Assembly (NCBI GenBank): GCA_903845115.1
Contig: CAIMWE010000253.1
Coordinates: 19,675-83,674 of the forward strand
Origin: an uncultured Acidobacteriota bacterium
Lineage (GTDB): Bacteria; Acidobacteriota; Thermoanaerobaculia; UBA5066
DNA length: 64,000 nt
Reading direction: 5' to 3'
This document shows positions 59,401-64,000 of the stretch, piece by piece. The stretch's first letter is position 1, and each line of letters begins with the position of its first letter. The translations under genes and the position numbers were made by a program. Below the pieces are notes generated by a model. It searched no databases and was not told the DNA's origin. It saw nothing but the letters and a program-made list of their open reading frames with translations.

Positions 59401-59572
59401 CTGCCGCGGGACCCTCGAGGAGCGGATCGACGCGATGATCGAAGAGAAGAAGGCCCTGGCGCGGACGATCGTCGGCGCCGGCGAGAGCTGGATCACGGCG
59501 ATGAGCGACGGCGAGCTCGCCGAGCTGGTCCGCCTCGACCGCGACGTCGTCGAGACGCCGGAGGGGGCGTGA
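56492..59572 (+). CDS. SNF2-family helicase-like ATPase
   Basis: 1026 residues. Residues 1-540 are an N-terminal region found ahead of bacterial SNF2 proteins, lacking clear motifs. The SNF2 core (about 545-1000) has motif I ADDMGLGKTIQF, motif Ia ICPTSVAENWRQEA, motif II LDEAQNVKN, motif III LTGTPVENRLTEL and, in the second half, LSLKAGGSGLNL and QATDRVFRIGQT. It should translocate on DNA with ATP, as do Rad54/RapA-like proteins, and act in repair, recombination or transcription. A TGATG overlap joins it to a SWIM-finger gene, the usual partner of this bacterial subfamily. Confidence 0.92.
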   Translation: MIVIHGGYLLPSPGTPDHGVYVWGEGEFVQRTDRLAHPRAIGPGDLEQLFGTSRARPGRIGLTLPAAHGRPVPSTAALRDEADYTPGAFPLRPYAVDVLFIPPVRAIDFLLHLPEHLNDGRGGVVAGDDLDYWIDAAGWAFQLLLRRRVVPSVAGHLPRWRPVLVERGDRETLEHLAQTMPPSSRTASPGNDGGTSLLFPAPAAVLEAFLEETLDATARDLIRETLPAERRRAGGGPQALLAASWGAPPGEAGEGPAWSADLLQAVAGWSAPLLAPATERDLRLGIRLVPPDPLVEGPGEWRLQFHLEEADDPTTQLPAADVWGLGAPDAARAGPLSAGPEEILLRRLGEAAPLSPAIARSLEDRHPEGVTLTPDEVGRFLDREASALADAGARILLPGDGRPTKVSVRLSARESSWKPGSAVTRFGLSTLVDFDWEVAIGPTRLSAEEFEELAARKIPLVAVRGEWVLLDPESVAQVRTLLDRRPAGHTTIGDLLRIAGGLDAADGQIAAVDAVSGEGWLREFLDPEQARQAVSAFHPPASLLGTLRPYQARGVAWLRFLLGRGFGACLADDMGLGKTIQFLATLLSTREDGEEIRPSLLICPTSVAENWRQEAARFAPSLKVAVHHGPMRAGGEAFLELARSVDLVVTTYALAHRDRAVLSRLTWEFLALDEAQNVKNPVTAQARAVRAFAARRRAALTGTPVENRLTELKAIFDFLNPGLLGSEESFRRDFAVPIERTHSPAAADRLRKITAPFLLRRLKTDPTIEPDLPEKIETRETVGLTREQATLYRATSRALLERIGAARGAARRARVLVLLLRLKQLCDHPALLLADGNISPARSAKVTRLLEMLEETWAERRPALLFTQFASMGEILAKSLRERFGSEVLFLHGGVPRKARAEMVRRFQEEDDPPLFFVLSLKAGGSGLNLTRASHVFHVDRWWNPAVEDQATDRVFRIGQTRHVQVHKFVCRGTLEERIDAMIEEKKALARTIVGAGESWITAMSDGELAELVRLDRDVVETPEGA

Positions 59573-60384
59573 TGCCGGGCGGGTGGGTCCCCCGGTGGGA
59601 AGCGCTCCTGGCCTCGTTCGGCTGGGGGGACGCCGGGGAGCTGGCGTCGACGAGGACGAAGCGGCGGGTGGCGGAGCTGCAGACCGGCCCCGAGGGTGTG
59701 GAGGCGCAGGTCCGGCTCTCCGATTCGGAAAGCCACTCTCCCCGCATCTCGTTCCTCCCCCTTCCGGCCAAGGTCCTCGACGTCGCGATCCGGACGATGG
59801 CCGGGAAGGCGCGCTTCGCGGCCAGCCTCCTCTCGGGCCGGATCCCCCTCGACGTCGAGAGCGCCTTCGCCGGGACCGGCCGGACCCTCCTCCCTGCCAG
59901 CCCGGCCGAGATCCGCCTCAGCTGCACGTGCCGGTCCACCGAGGAGATCTGCCCCCACAACCAGGTCCTTCTCGCCCTTCTCGGCGAGCGTTTCGACCGG
60001 GACCCGTTCCTCCTCTTCGAGCTCCGCGGGATCGAGCGGGAGCACCTCCTCGCCCGCCTGAAACGGTACCGGTCCTCCCCGCGGGCCCGGACGGCGCCGC
60101 CCGAGCTGCAGCCCGCCCGCGCCGTCCCTCGCGAGCCCCTTCCCGAGGTCCGCCCGGACGCCTTCTTCCGCCCCACGACCCCGCTCGGGCCGCGGCGGTC
60201 GCTCTTCTCGACGCCCGAGAGCGGCGACACCCTCCTCGCCCGCCTGGGCCCTCCCCCGTTCTCCGAGCCGCAGGCGGCCGAGCTTCTCCTCGACCTCCAC
60301 CGAGCGGTCGGCCTCGGGGCGCGCGAGCGGCTGGCCGAGTGGGAGTGGCGGAACGTCAGCCGGCGGACGCCCGAGGTGCGGTGA
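59572..60384 (+). CDS. SWIM zinc-finger protein
   Basis: 270 residues from ATG 59572, overlapping the helicase stop. A SWIM motif is visible in RLSCTCRSTEEICPHNQVLL (CxC then CxH). The upstream part has a domain with RISFLPLPAKVLDVAIRTMA. SWIM fingers bind DNA or proteins and are encoded next to SNF2 ATPases in many bacteria, where the pair is thought to act together on DNA. The C-terminal 110 residues are proline-rich then helical. The gene ends 15 bp before the toxin-antitoxin island. Confidence 0.85.
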   Translation: MPGGWVPRWEALLASFGWGDAGELASTRTKRRVAELQTGPEGVEAQVRLSDSESHSPRISFLPLPAKVLDVAIRTMAGKARFAASLLSGRIPLDVESAFAGTGRTLLPASPAEIRLSCTCRSTEEICPHNQVLLALLGERFDRDPFLLFELRGIEREHLLARLKRYRSSPRARTAPPELQPARAVPREPLPEVRPDAFFRPTTPLGPRRSLFSTPESGDTLLARLGPPPFSEPQAAELLLDLHRAVGLGARERLAEWEWRNVSRRTPEVR

Positions 60385-60399
60385 GGCCGTCAGGCTTGC

Positions 60400-60651
60400 C
60401 TACGCGAGGAGTGTGCGGGTACGGGCGAGTGCCTCGGCGATAGTCTCGGCTGACAGGGCGCAGATGAATTCGGCCCTTCGGCTCTGCCAATCCATGCTGC
60501 GGACATGATCGGCGAGAATGACGCCGCTGATCGAAAGACCCGCGGGAATAGGCACCTCGAATGGATACGCCTTGACCTTGGACGTGACTGGAGCGGCAAG
60601 CGCAAGACCCGAGCGCCTGTTATAGAAGGCCGGCGAGAGAACGACGACGGG
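60400..60651 (-). pseudogene. MazF/PemK toxin gene truncated by a repeat
   Basis: On the minus strand one frame gives PVVVLSPAFYNRRSGLALAA, then PVTSKVKAYPFEVPIPAGLS, then SGVILADHVRSMDWQSRRAEF, ending with TAG at 60400-60402. This is the C-terminal two thirds of a MazF/PemK mRNA interferase. The expected first 30 residues with the start codon (the PDRGDIVW region) are absent; instead the frame runs into tandem copies of a GGTCAGGTCTTGAG-type repeat. No start codon or antitoxin remains, so it is inactive. It is distinct from the intact mazF at 60814. Confidence 0.8.
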
Positions 60652-60709
60652 GAAGATGGGGTCAGGTCTTGAGGGGAAGATGGGGTCAGGTCTTGAGGTT
60701 GTAGGTTAA
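60649..60709. repeat. Dispersed repeat copy 3 with internal 24-bp tandem duplication
   Basis: A 24-bp unit containing GGGGTCAGGTCTTGAG occurs twice in tandem (60649-60673 and 60673-60697). The second copy continues into GTTGTAGGTTAA, so 60681-60709 is the reverse complement of the core of the repeats at 41221 and 42226. It cuts the mazF pseudogene. Confidence 0.75.
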
Positions 60710-60730
60710 GGGCCGATGGGGTCTTCTGTT

Positions 60731-60758
60731 CGTGATGTACCGGACGCGGATGAGCCGG
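60731..60758. repeat. 28-bp direct repeat, left copy
   Basis: A 28-bp sequence beginning CGTGATGTACCGGACG is identical to 63757-63784 in the same orientation. The two copies enclose mazEF, vapBC and the AAA/DUF4143 gene. Confidence 0.8.
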
Positions 60759-60813
60759 CCCCGCTTTGATCTCTTCGGTCGGTAACCCAAGACCTCAAGA
60801 CCCCAGCATTCCC

Positions 60814-61158
60814 TTACAGCTCGAGGGCGACCCGGAGCCCCTCGCTTACGGCTTCCATCGTGGACGACGTCAGCCTCCCAGAACGCGACCGAAGTGCCTC
60901 CCGAGCGATGGTGAAGAGCTGAGAGACGTTGACCACTGAGGACTTTCGCAGGCCGGATTCCCGCGCCCCGACCTCGACGTTGCCTGGCGCTTGCGCCAAC
61001 GCGAGATTGCTTGTGATGACGGCAATCATGACTGTTTGAATGCGACTGCGATTGAAGGCCCCGGACTGAACGACGAGAACCGGCCTCGTTCCCGACGGCG
61101 AGGAGTCGCTGGAATCCGGCTGGTCTGCCCACCAGACCTCGCCACGCGCTACTTCCAT
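60814..61158 (-). CDS. mazF: MazF/PemK-type mRNA interferase toxin
   Basis: 114 residues. The PemK/MazF fold is recognisable: RGEVWWADQPDSSDSSPSGT, then RPVLVVQSGAFNRSRIQTVM, VITSNLALAQAPGNVEV and SSVVNVSQLFTIAREAL. These toxins cleave mRNA at short sequences. The start overlaps the antitoxin gene by 10 bases, antitoxin first, as usual for mazEF. A repeat region with a broken mazF relative lies just downstream. The gene symbol is a family name; the cleavage specificity is unknown. Confidence 0.9.
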   Translation of the reverse strand: MEVARGEVWWADQPDSSDSSPSGTRPVLVVQSGAFNRSRIQTVMIAVITSNLALAQAPGNVEVGARESGLRKSSVVNVSQLFTIAREALRSRSGRLTSSTMEAVSEGLRVALEL

Positions 61159-61388
61159 GACTCTCTCGGAAGCGCCCGTGCGGCGATTCGAGAGATCGCT
61201 GGATCGACGGCGGATGACTCGCGCCCATAGACGTCGTTCAGGCGCCGTGTGATCTCGGCGTCGTCGTGCCGGGCGAAGAACTCTCTGAGGGCGGTTGCGT
61301 AGAGCCCGCTGCGGGAAAGGCCTAGCCTGTGAGCTACGCGCTCGCCCGTTCGGAACAGGTCGTCTGGTACGGAAACGGCCGTCTTCAT
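61149..61388 (-). CDS. MazE-like RHH antitoxin
   Basis: 79 residues from ATG 61388. The first half is a ribbon-helix-helix domain (MKTAVSVPDDLFRTGERVAH, then RLGLSRSGLYATALREFFAR) and the second half a charged tail that should wrap the toxin (AEITRRLNDVYGRESSAVDP). It neutralises the MazF protein encoded downstream and likely represses its own promoter. The gene overlaps mazF by 10 bases. It is an RHH type, not the AbrB type of E. coli MazE. Confidence 0.85.
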   Translation of the reverse strand: MKTAVSVPDDLFRTGERVAHRLGLSRSGLYATALREFFARHDDAEITRRLNDVYGRESSAVDPAISRIAARALPRESWK

Positions 61389-61520
61389 GACGGTGAGTAT
61401 AACCAGCTTACTACCCTGCCGCGAGCGGCAGAACCCGCCAGGCTCGACCCACGGGGCTAGAAGGCAGCAGGGCTGATAGCTTCGCGACGATATCGGCGAC
61501 AGTACTTTCAGTCGCCCTGC

Positions 61521-61565
61521 CGGGAAGGATGAGACTTTCCGAAAACACACAAAACGCAGCCCTGA
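61521..61565 (+). repeat. 45-bp direct repeat, left of vapBC
   Basis: It matches 62358-62402 at about 38 of 45 positions in the same orientation, sharing CGGGAAGG, TTCCGAAA and AAAACGCAGC blocks. The two copies enclose vapBC exactly. Confidence 0.75.
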
Positions 61566-61579
61566 CCCCCCGCCCTCAT

Positions 61580-61597
61580 ATGCCATACTGATGGCAT
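61580..61597 (+). promoter_or_regulatory. vapBC operator overlapping the start codon
   Basis: ATGCCAT-ACTG-ATGGCAT is a perfect 7-bp palindrome ending within the vapB start codon. Inside it, CATACT (61584-61589) is a 4/6 match to the -10 consensus and stands 6 bases before the ATG, predicting a leaderless mRNA. Binding of VapB here would block initiation directly. Confidence 0.5.
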
Positions 61598-61853
61598 GAA
61601 GACTGCCATCGACAAGGCGGGCCGCATCGTCATCCCGGCCGCGATACGTCTTCGCGCCGGCCTCACGCCGGGGACCGAGGTTGACGTCGTCCTGGACGAC
61701 GTCTCCGTCCGGCTCCTGAGGCATGTCCCGGGACCGAAGCTGACGCGCGTGGGGAGGCGTCTCGTGGCCCGCCCCTCCGTTCCGGCCCGCGACCTTCCCC
61801 GGCTCGACCTCGCGGCCCTGGTCGAGGAGGAACGCAACCGGTGGCCGGGCTGA
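61596..61853 (+). CDS. vapB: VapB-type AbrB-fold antitoxin
   Basis: 85 residues. The swapped-hairpin AbrB domain is clear: MKTAIDKAGRIVIPAAIRLR, then AGLTPGTEVDVVLDDVSVRL. The C-terminal half (ARDLPRLDLAALVEEERNRW) is the toxin-binding tail. The protein neutralises the PIN toxin encoded next and should bind the palindrome at its own start. The stop overlaps vapC by 13 bases. No ribosome binding site precedes the ATG. Confidence 0.92.
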   Translation: MKTAIDKAGRIVIPAAIRLRAGLTPGTEVDVVLDDVSVRLLRHVPGPKLTRVGRRLVARPSVPARDLPRLDLAALVEEERNRWPG

Positions 61854-62356
61854 CCCGGATCTTCTTCGACACGAGCGTCCTCCTCGGAGGCACCATCGAC
61901 GCCGGCGCCGCCTCGAAGGAAGCCCAGGCAGTCCTGGATGCCGTGGCCGAAGGACGAGTGTCACGGCCGACGACGGCCTGGCACTGCTGCCTGGAGTACT
62001 ACGCGGTCGTCACGAGACTCCCCGAGGAACTGCGGCTGTCGCCCGCCGCAGCGCTCCAGCTTCTGGAGGCCGAGATCCTCGGGAGGTTCGAGGTCGTCGA
62101 TCTGCCGTCCAGCGCACGTCTGTCGTTCCTGCGATGTGCGGCCGCCCATCGGGTCGCCGGAGGCCGCCTCTACGACGCGCACATTGCCGAGATCGCTCGG
62201 CTCGCCGGCGCGAGCGTCGTCGTGACGGAGAACCTCCGGCACTTCCCGTCCGTTCCGGAGCATCCCTTCCGCACCGTCTCCGCCGCCACGTTCCTGCGGG
62301 AACTCGGGAAGTCCGGTCCGAAGGACACCCGGTCGGTGGCCCGACCAAAGCACTGA
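61841..62356 (+). CDS. vapC: VapC-type PIN-domain ribonuclease toxin
   Basis: 171 residues from GTG 61841. The PIN acidic residues appear in IFFDTSVLLGG (Asp), WHCCLEYYAVVTRL (Glu) and GRLYDAHIAEIARL (Asp), with VVVTENLRHFP at the fourth position, where the usual acidic residue is replaced by Glu/Asn in TEN. VapC toxins cut tRNA or rRNA using Mg2+. It is somewhat longer than the 130-140 residue norm because of a C-terminal extension (GKSGPKDTRSVARPKH). The 45-bp repeat begins at its end, where a GGAAGGG-TGAG-CCCTTCC hairpin may terminate transcription. Confidence 0.9.
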   Translation: MAGLTRIFFDTSVLLGGTIDAGAASKEAQAVLDAVAEGRVSRPTTAWHCCLEYYAVVTRLPEELRLSPAAALQLLEAEILGRFEVVDLPSSARLSFLRCAAAHRVAGGRLYDAHIAEIARLAGASVVVTENLRHFPSVPEHPFRTVSAATFLRELGKSGPKDTRSVARPKH

Positions 62357-62357
62357 C

Positions 62358-62402
62358 CGGGAAGGGTGAGCCCTTCCGAAAGTACGCAAAACGCAGCACT
62401 GA
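62358..62402 (+). repeat. 45-bp direct repeat, right of vapBC
   Basis: Second copy of the repeat at 61521. This copy contains a perfect 7-bp stem GGAAGGG-TGAG-CCCTTCC directly after the vapC stop that could end transcription; the left copy has a weaker version of the same stem. Confidence 0.75.
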
Positions 62403-62407
62403 TCGGC

Positions 62408-63688
62408 CTAATCGGCGCCGAGCATCCACCTCCAGGCGGGCCGTGCCTCGGGGATGCGCTGGACGAGATCGGGCGAGTACTCGTGGTACAGGAGGAGCCC
62501 TTTCGCTTTCGGAAGGAGCTTCGCCCCTTCCTCCATCGCTGCAATCTCGCGTTGCAGCGTTTCCGGGTCAGAAAGGCTCCAGCAGACATCGAGGAAGACT
62601 CGGCCCTCCGCGTCGCAAAGGTCCACCTCGTTCTTGCCGGCGTGGTAGTGCCATTCGCGGGACCGGCGGCGGCATTCGAGGAAGACGGCGGTCTCGAGCT
62701 TGTGGTCGGAGTCCCGGTCGGCGAACGCGCTGAAGGCCGCGACGAGCCCGGGATCGACGACGTGGAGCTTCCTCGGGTTGCGGGCCTGCTTGAGGACCGA
62801 CTTCTCGTGGGTCGGGAGCAGGAAGACGAGCCCGGCATCCTCGAGCATCGCGACGTAGTCGAACAGGGTGTTCTTCGAGAACGGCAACCCGAGTGAGCCG
62901 AAATCTCTTCCGAGCTTGCTCACGCTGAGGAGCGTGGCCGTGTTGCGGAAGCAGTGACGAAGCAACGTTCGAAGGAGCGGTTCGTTCCGGACGCTGTTCC
63001 TCTCCAGGAGATCGCGATGGAGCATCAGGGATGCGTATTCCTCCAGGATCAGCGGCCGGAGGGCGCTCGCGCCCAGCACGATCTCCGGAAACCCTCCCCA
63101 TCGGAGGTAGTCCTCGAAGGTGGCCCGCGCCAGGCTCTCGCCGCGCGCGTCGTAACGCTCGGGCACGAGGCCCCGGAACGCGAGGACCTCCCGGAATCCG
63201 AGAGGGAAGAGCTCGAAAGTGATGCTTCGGCCGCGAAGGGCCGAGGAGAGATCCCGTGTGAGAAGGCGAGACGATGAGCCCGTCACGAAGATGGACACGT
63301 CCTCCGTGTCGGACAGCCTTCGCACCCAGCGCTCCCATCCTGGCGCACTCTGGACCTCGTCCAGGAAGAGGTAGAACCGTCCTCCGGAGGCGGTCTCGGG
63401 GAAGACCTCCCTGAGGCTCCGCACGACGAGGTCGAGCTCGGACGACTCCATCGGCTGGAGCCGGTCATCCTCGAAGTTGAGGTAGACGATCCGGCGGCGG
63501 TCCACGCCGCCCGCGAGGAGGCGCCGGATGGTGTCGAAGAAGAGGAAGGTCTTCCCGCAGCGGCGGACCCCACAGAGGCCGACCACCTTGCCGCTGTCGG
63601 TTGGGAGGGCCAGGTCCCGGGGCTTGCTCTGGGGCAGCGGCCGATCCGCGAACTCCCTCAGAACGTACTTCAGGGCGTCGCTATTCAC
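62408..63688 (-). CDS. AAA-family ATPase with DUF4143 domain
   Basis: 426 residues, GTG start at 63688. The N-terminal AAA_14 domain has Walker A GVRRCGKTFLFF and Walker B YLFLDEVQ, with IFVTGSSSRLL as sensor 1. The C-terminal DUF4143 domain includes LRWGGFPEIVLG and WHYHAGKNEVDLC, the latter with a nuclease-like acidic pair (ExD with nearby Lys). Proteins of this family are common in mobile and accessory DNA and are thought to be stand-alone ATPases, possibly defence-related; activity is unproven. It lies between two toxin-antitoxin units and inside the 28-bp direct repeats. Confidence 0.85.
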   Translation of the reverse strand: MNSDALKYVLREFADRPLPQSKPRDLALPTDSGKVVGLCGVRRCGKTFLFFDTIRRLLAGGVDRRRIVYLNFEDDRLQPMESSELDLVVRSLREVFPETASGGRFYLFLDEVQSAPGWERWVRRLSDTEDVSIFVTGSSSRLLTRDLSSALRGRSITFELFPLGFREVLAFRGLVPERYDARGESLARATFEDYLRWGGFPEIVLGASALRPLILEEYASLMLHRDLLERNSVRNEPLLRTLLRHCFRNTATLLSVSKLGRDFGSLGLPFSKNTLFDYVAMLEDAGLVFLLPTHEKSVLKQARNPRKLHVVDPGLVAAFSAFADRDSDHKLETAVFLECRRRSREWHYHAGKNEVDLCDAEGRVFLDVCWSLSDPETLQREIAAMEEGAKLLPKAKGLLLYHEYSPDLVQRIPEARPAWRWMLGAD

Positions 63689-63756
63689 AGGGATGAATGT
63701 AGCAGTAATCGTCCCTTCATAGAGGGACGGACTGAAACGGGGAAACGTCTACCGTC

Positions 63757-63784
63757 CGTGATGTACCGGACGCGGATGAGCCGG
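63757..63784. repeat. 28-bp direct repeat, right copy
   Basis: Identical to 60731-60758. It lies between the AAA/DUF4143 gene and the HicB-like gene. Flanking bases differ, so the identity is confined to the 28 bp. Confidence 0.8.
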
Positions 63785-63801
63785 AAGGCGAGGCAAGGGG
63801 G

Positions 63802-64000
63802 CTACGCGACAGTTACGAGCTGGGTGCCGACGAACTCGGTCTCGAGCTTTGGCTCGCCATCCTCGAGAAGGAGCGTGAGCACTTCCTGTAAGTTCAGCTT
63901 CAGCTCATCGAGGGACTCCGCCTGCGTATGAGCTCCAGGGAAGCCAGGCACGAAGCCAACGTAGAGCCCTGTGTCCGTGCATCGCTCGATAACTGCCGTA
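63802..64000 (-). CDS. HicB-family antitoxin (partial, start beyond window)
   Basis: The frame enters from beyond the right edge and ends with TAG at 63802-63804. Residues read TAVIERCTDTGLYVGFVPGF, then PGAHTQAESLDELKLNLQEV, then a LLLEDGEPK tail: the partial RNase H-like HicB antitoxin fold with its GxxxxxPGxxTxxxS pattern. About 65 codons are visible, and a start codon and possible hicA gene must lie to the right. It would be the fourth toxin-antitoxin component of this island. Confidence 0.8.
   Translation of the reverse strand, partial: TAVIERCTDTGLYVGFVPGFPGAHTQAESLDELKLNLQEVLTLLLEDGEPKLETEFVGTQLVTVA

Noticed and set aside
60686..61228. Minus-strand open frame ending in RLIRVRYITNRRPHRPLTYN
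   Set aside because: It is the translation of the repeat region plus sequence out of frame with mazF and its antitoxin; no start signal or domain.
1..64000. tRNA or rRNA genes
   Set aside because: No cloverleaf-like or rRNA-like stretch was noticed by eye; a covariance scan would be needed to exclude a tRNA completely.

Overview
This window is strongly G+C-rich bacterial DNA, densely coded on both strands, with many GTG starts and many 4-bp start/stop overlaps. No rRNA, tRNA or CRISPR array was seen. The protein set includes PATAN/DUF4388, an FHA/cNMP multidomain regulator, a Mla-like lipid system, very long BNR/sortilin propellers, an IPTL-CTERM-like tail and many type II toxin-antitoxin pairs. 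It suggests a free-living, Gram-negative-type soil or sediment bacterium. An Acidobacteriota-like lineage is my best guess, but nothing in the window fixes the phylum.

Layout. 1-4.4 kb: secreted propeller, FmdB zinc ribbon and PATAN protein on the minus strand, and moeA on the plus strand. 4.5-6.3 kb: Tat-exported collagen-like protein, an IPTL-CTERM-like surface protein, and a decayed paralogue of the collagen-like gene. 6.4-11.8 kb: three-gene glycosyltransferase operon. 11.8-18.7 kb: DinB-like protein with a histone-H1-like tail, dienoyl-CoA-reductase-like SDR, malQ, RluA-type pseudouridine synthase, DHA2-type MFS pump, SDR and VIT/CCC1-type transporter, followed by a non-coding block of hairpins and 32-bp repeats. 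19.3-22.5 kb: tight operon of cell-wall amidase, MamK-like actin and SPOR protein. 22.6-27.5 kb: small housekeeping and unknown genes, and a degenerate HD-GYP protein. 27.5-35.8 kb: NtrC-type regulator followed by an MFS protein, two kinase-like proteins and a 1069-residue FHA/cNMP/AAA/Fe-S membrane fusion. 35.8-40 kb: zinc-ribbon/PEGA-like protein and a giant sortilin-type propeller. 40.2-42.3 kb: higBA, a frameshifted integrase remnant and a GNAT/RHH toxin-antitoxin pair between direct repeats. 42.4-47.6 kb: radical SAM/SPASM protein, MsrB-MsrA lipoprotein, PilZ protein, WS/DGAT and SCP2-like protein. 47.6-53.5 kb: six overlapping transport genes (MlaE, ATPase-dead MlaF-like, MlaD and an ABC-2 exporter). 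53.7-60.4 kb: histidine kinase, unknown gene, and a SNF2 helicase with a SWIM protein. 60.4-64 kb: toxin-antitoxin island (broken mazF, mazEF, vapBC, AAA/DUF4143 ATPase, HicB-like antitoxin) threaded with direct repeats.

The strongest candidate for an undescribed system is 29018-35770. Two paralogous kinase-like domains, one fused to a cyclic-nucleotide-binding domain and one to a zinc ribbon, lie in one tight operon with a protein joining a phosphothreonine-reading FHA domain, a second cNMP domain, a modified sigma-54-type AAA domain and a NosR/NapH-type Fe-S membrane module. Second is the amidase/MamK-like actin/SPOR operon. Third is the Mla-like operon whose ATPase has lost the Walker A lysine and other catalytic residues. 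A recurrent TGnTAnnnT-like -10 element about 6-7 bases before start codons suggests frequent leaderless mRNAs.
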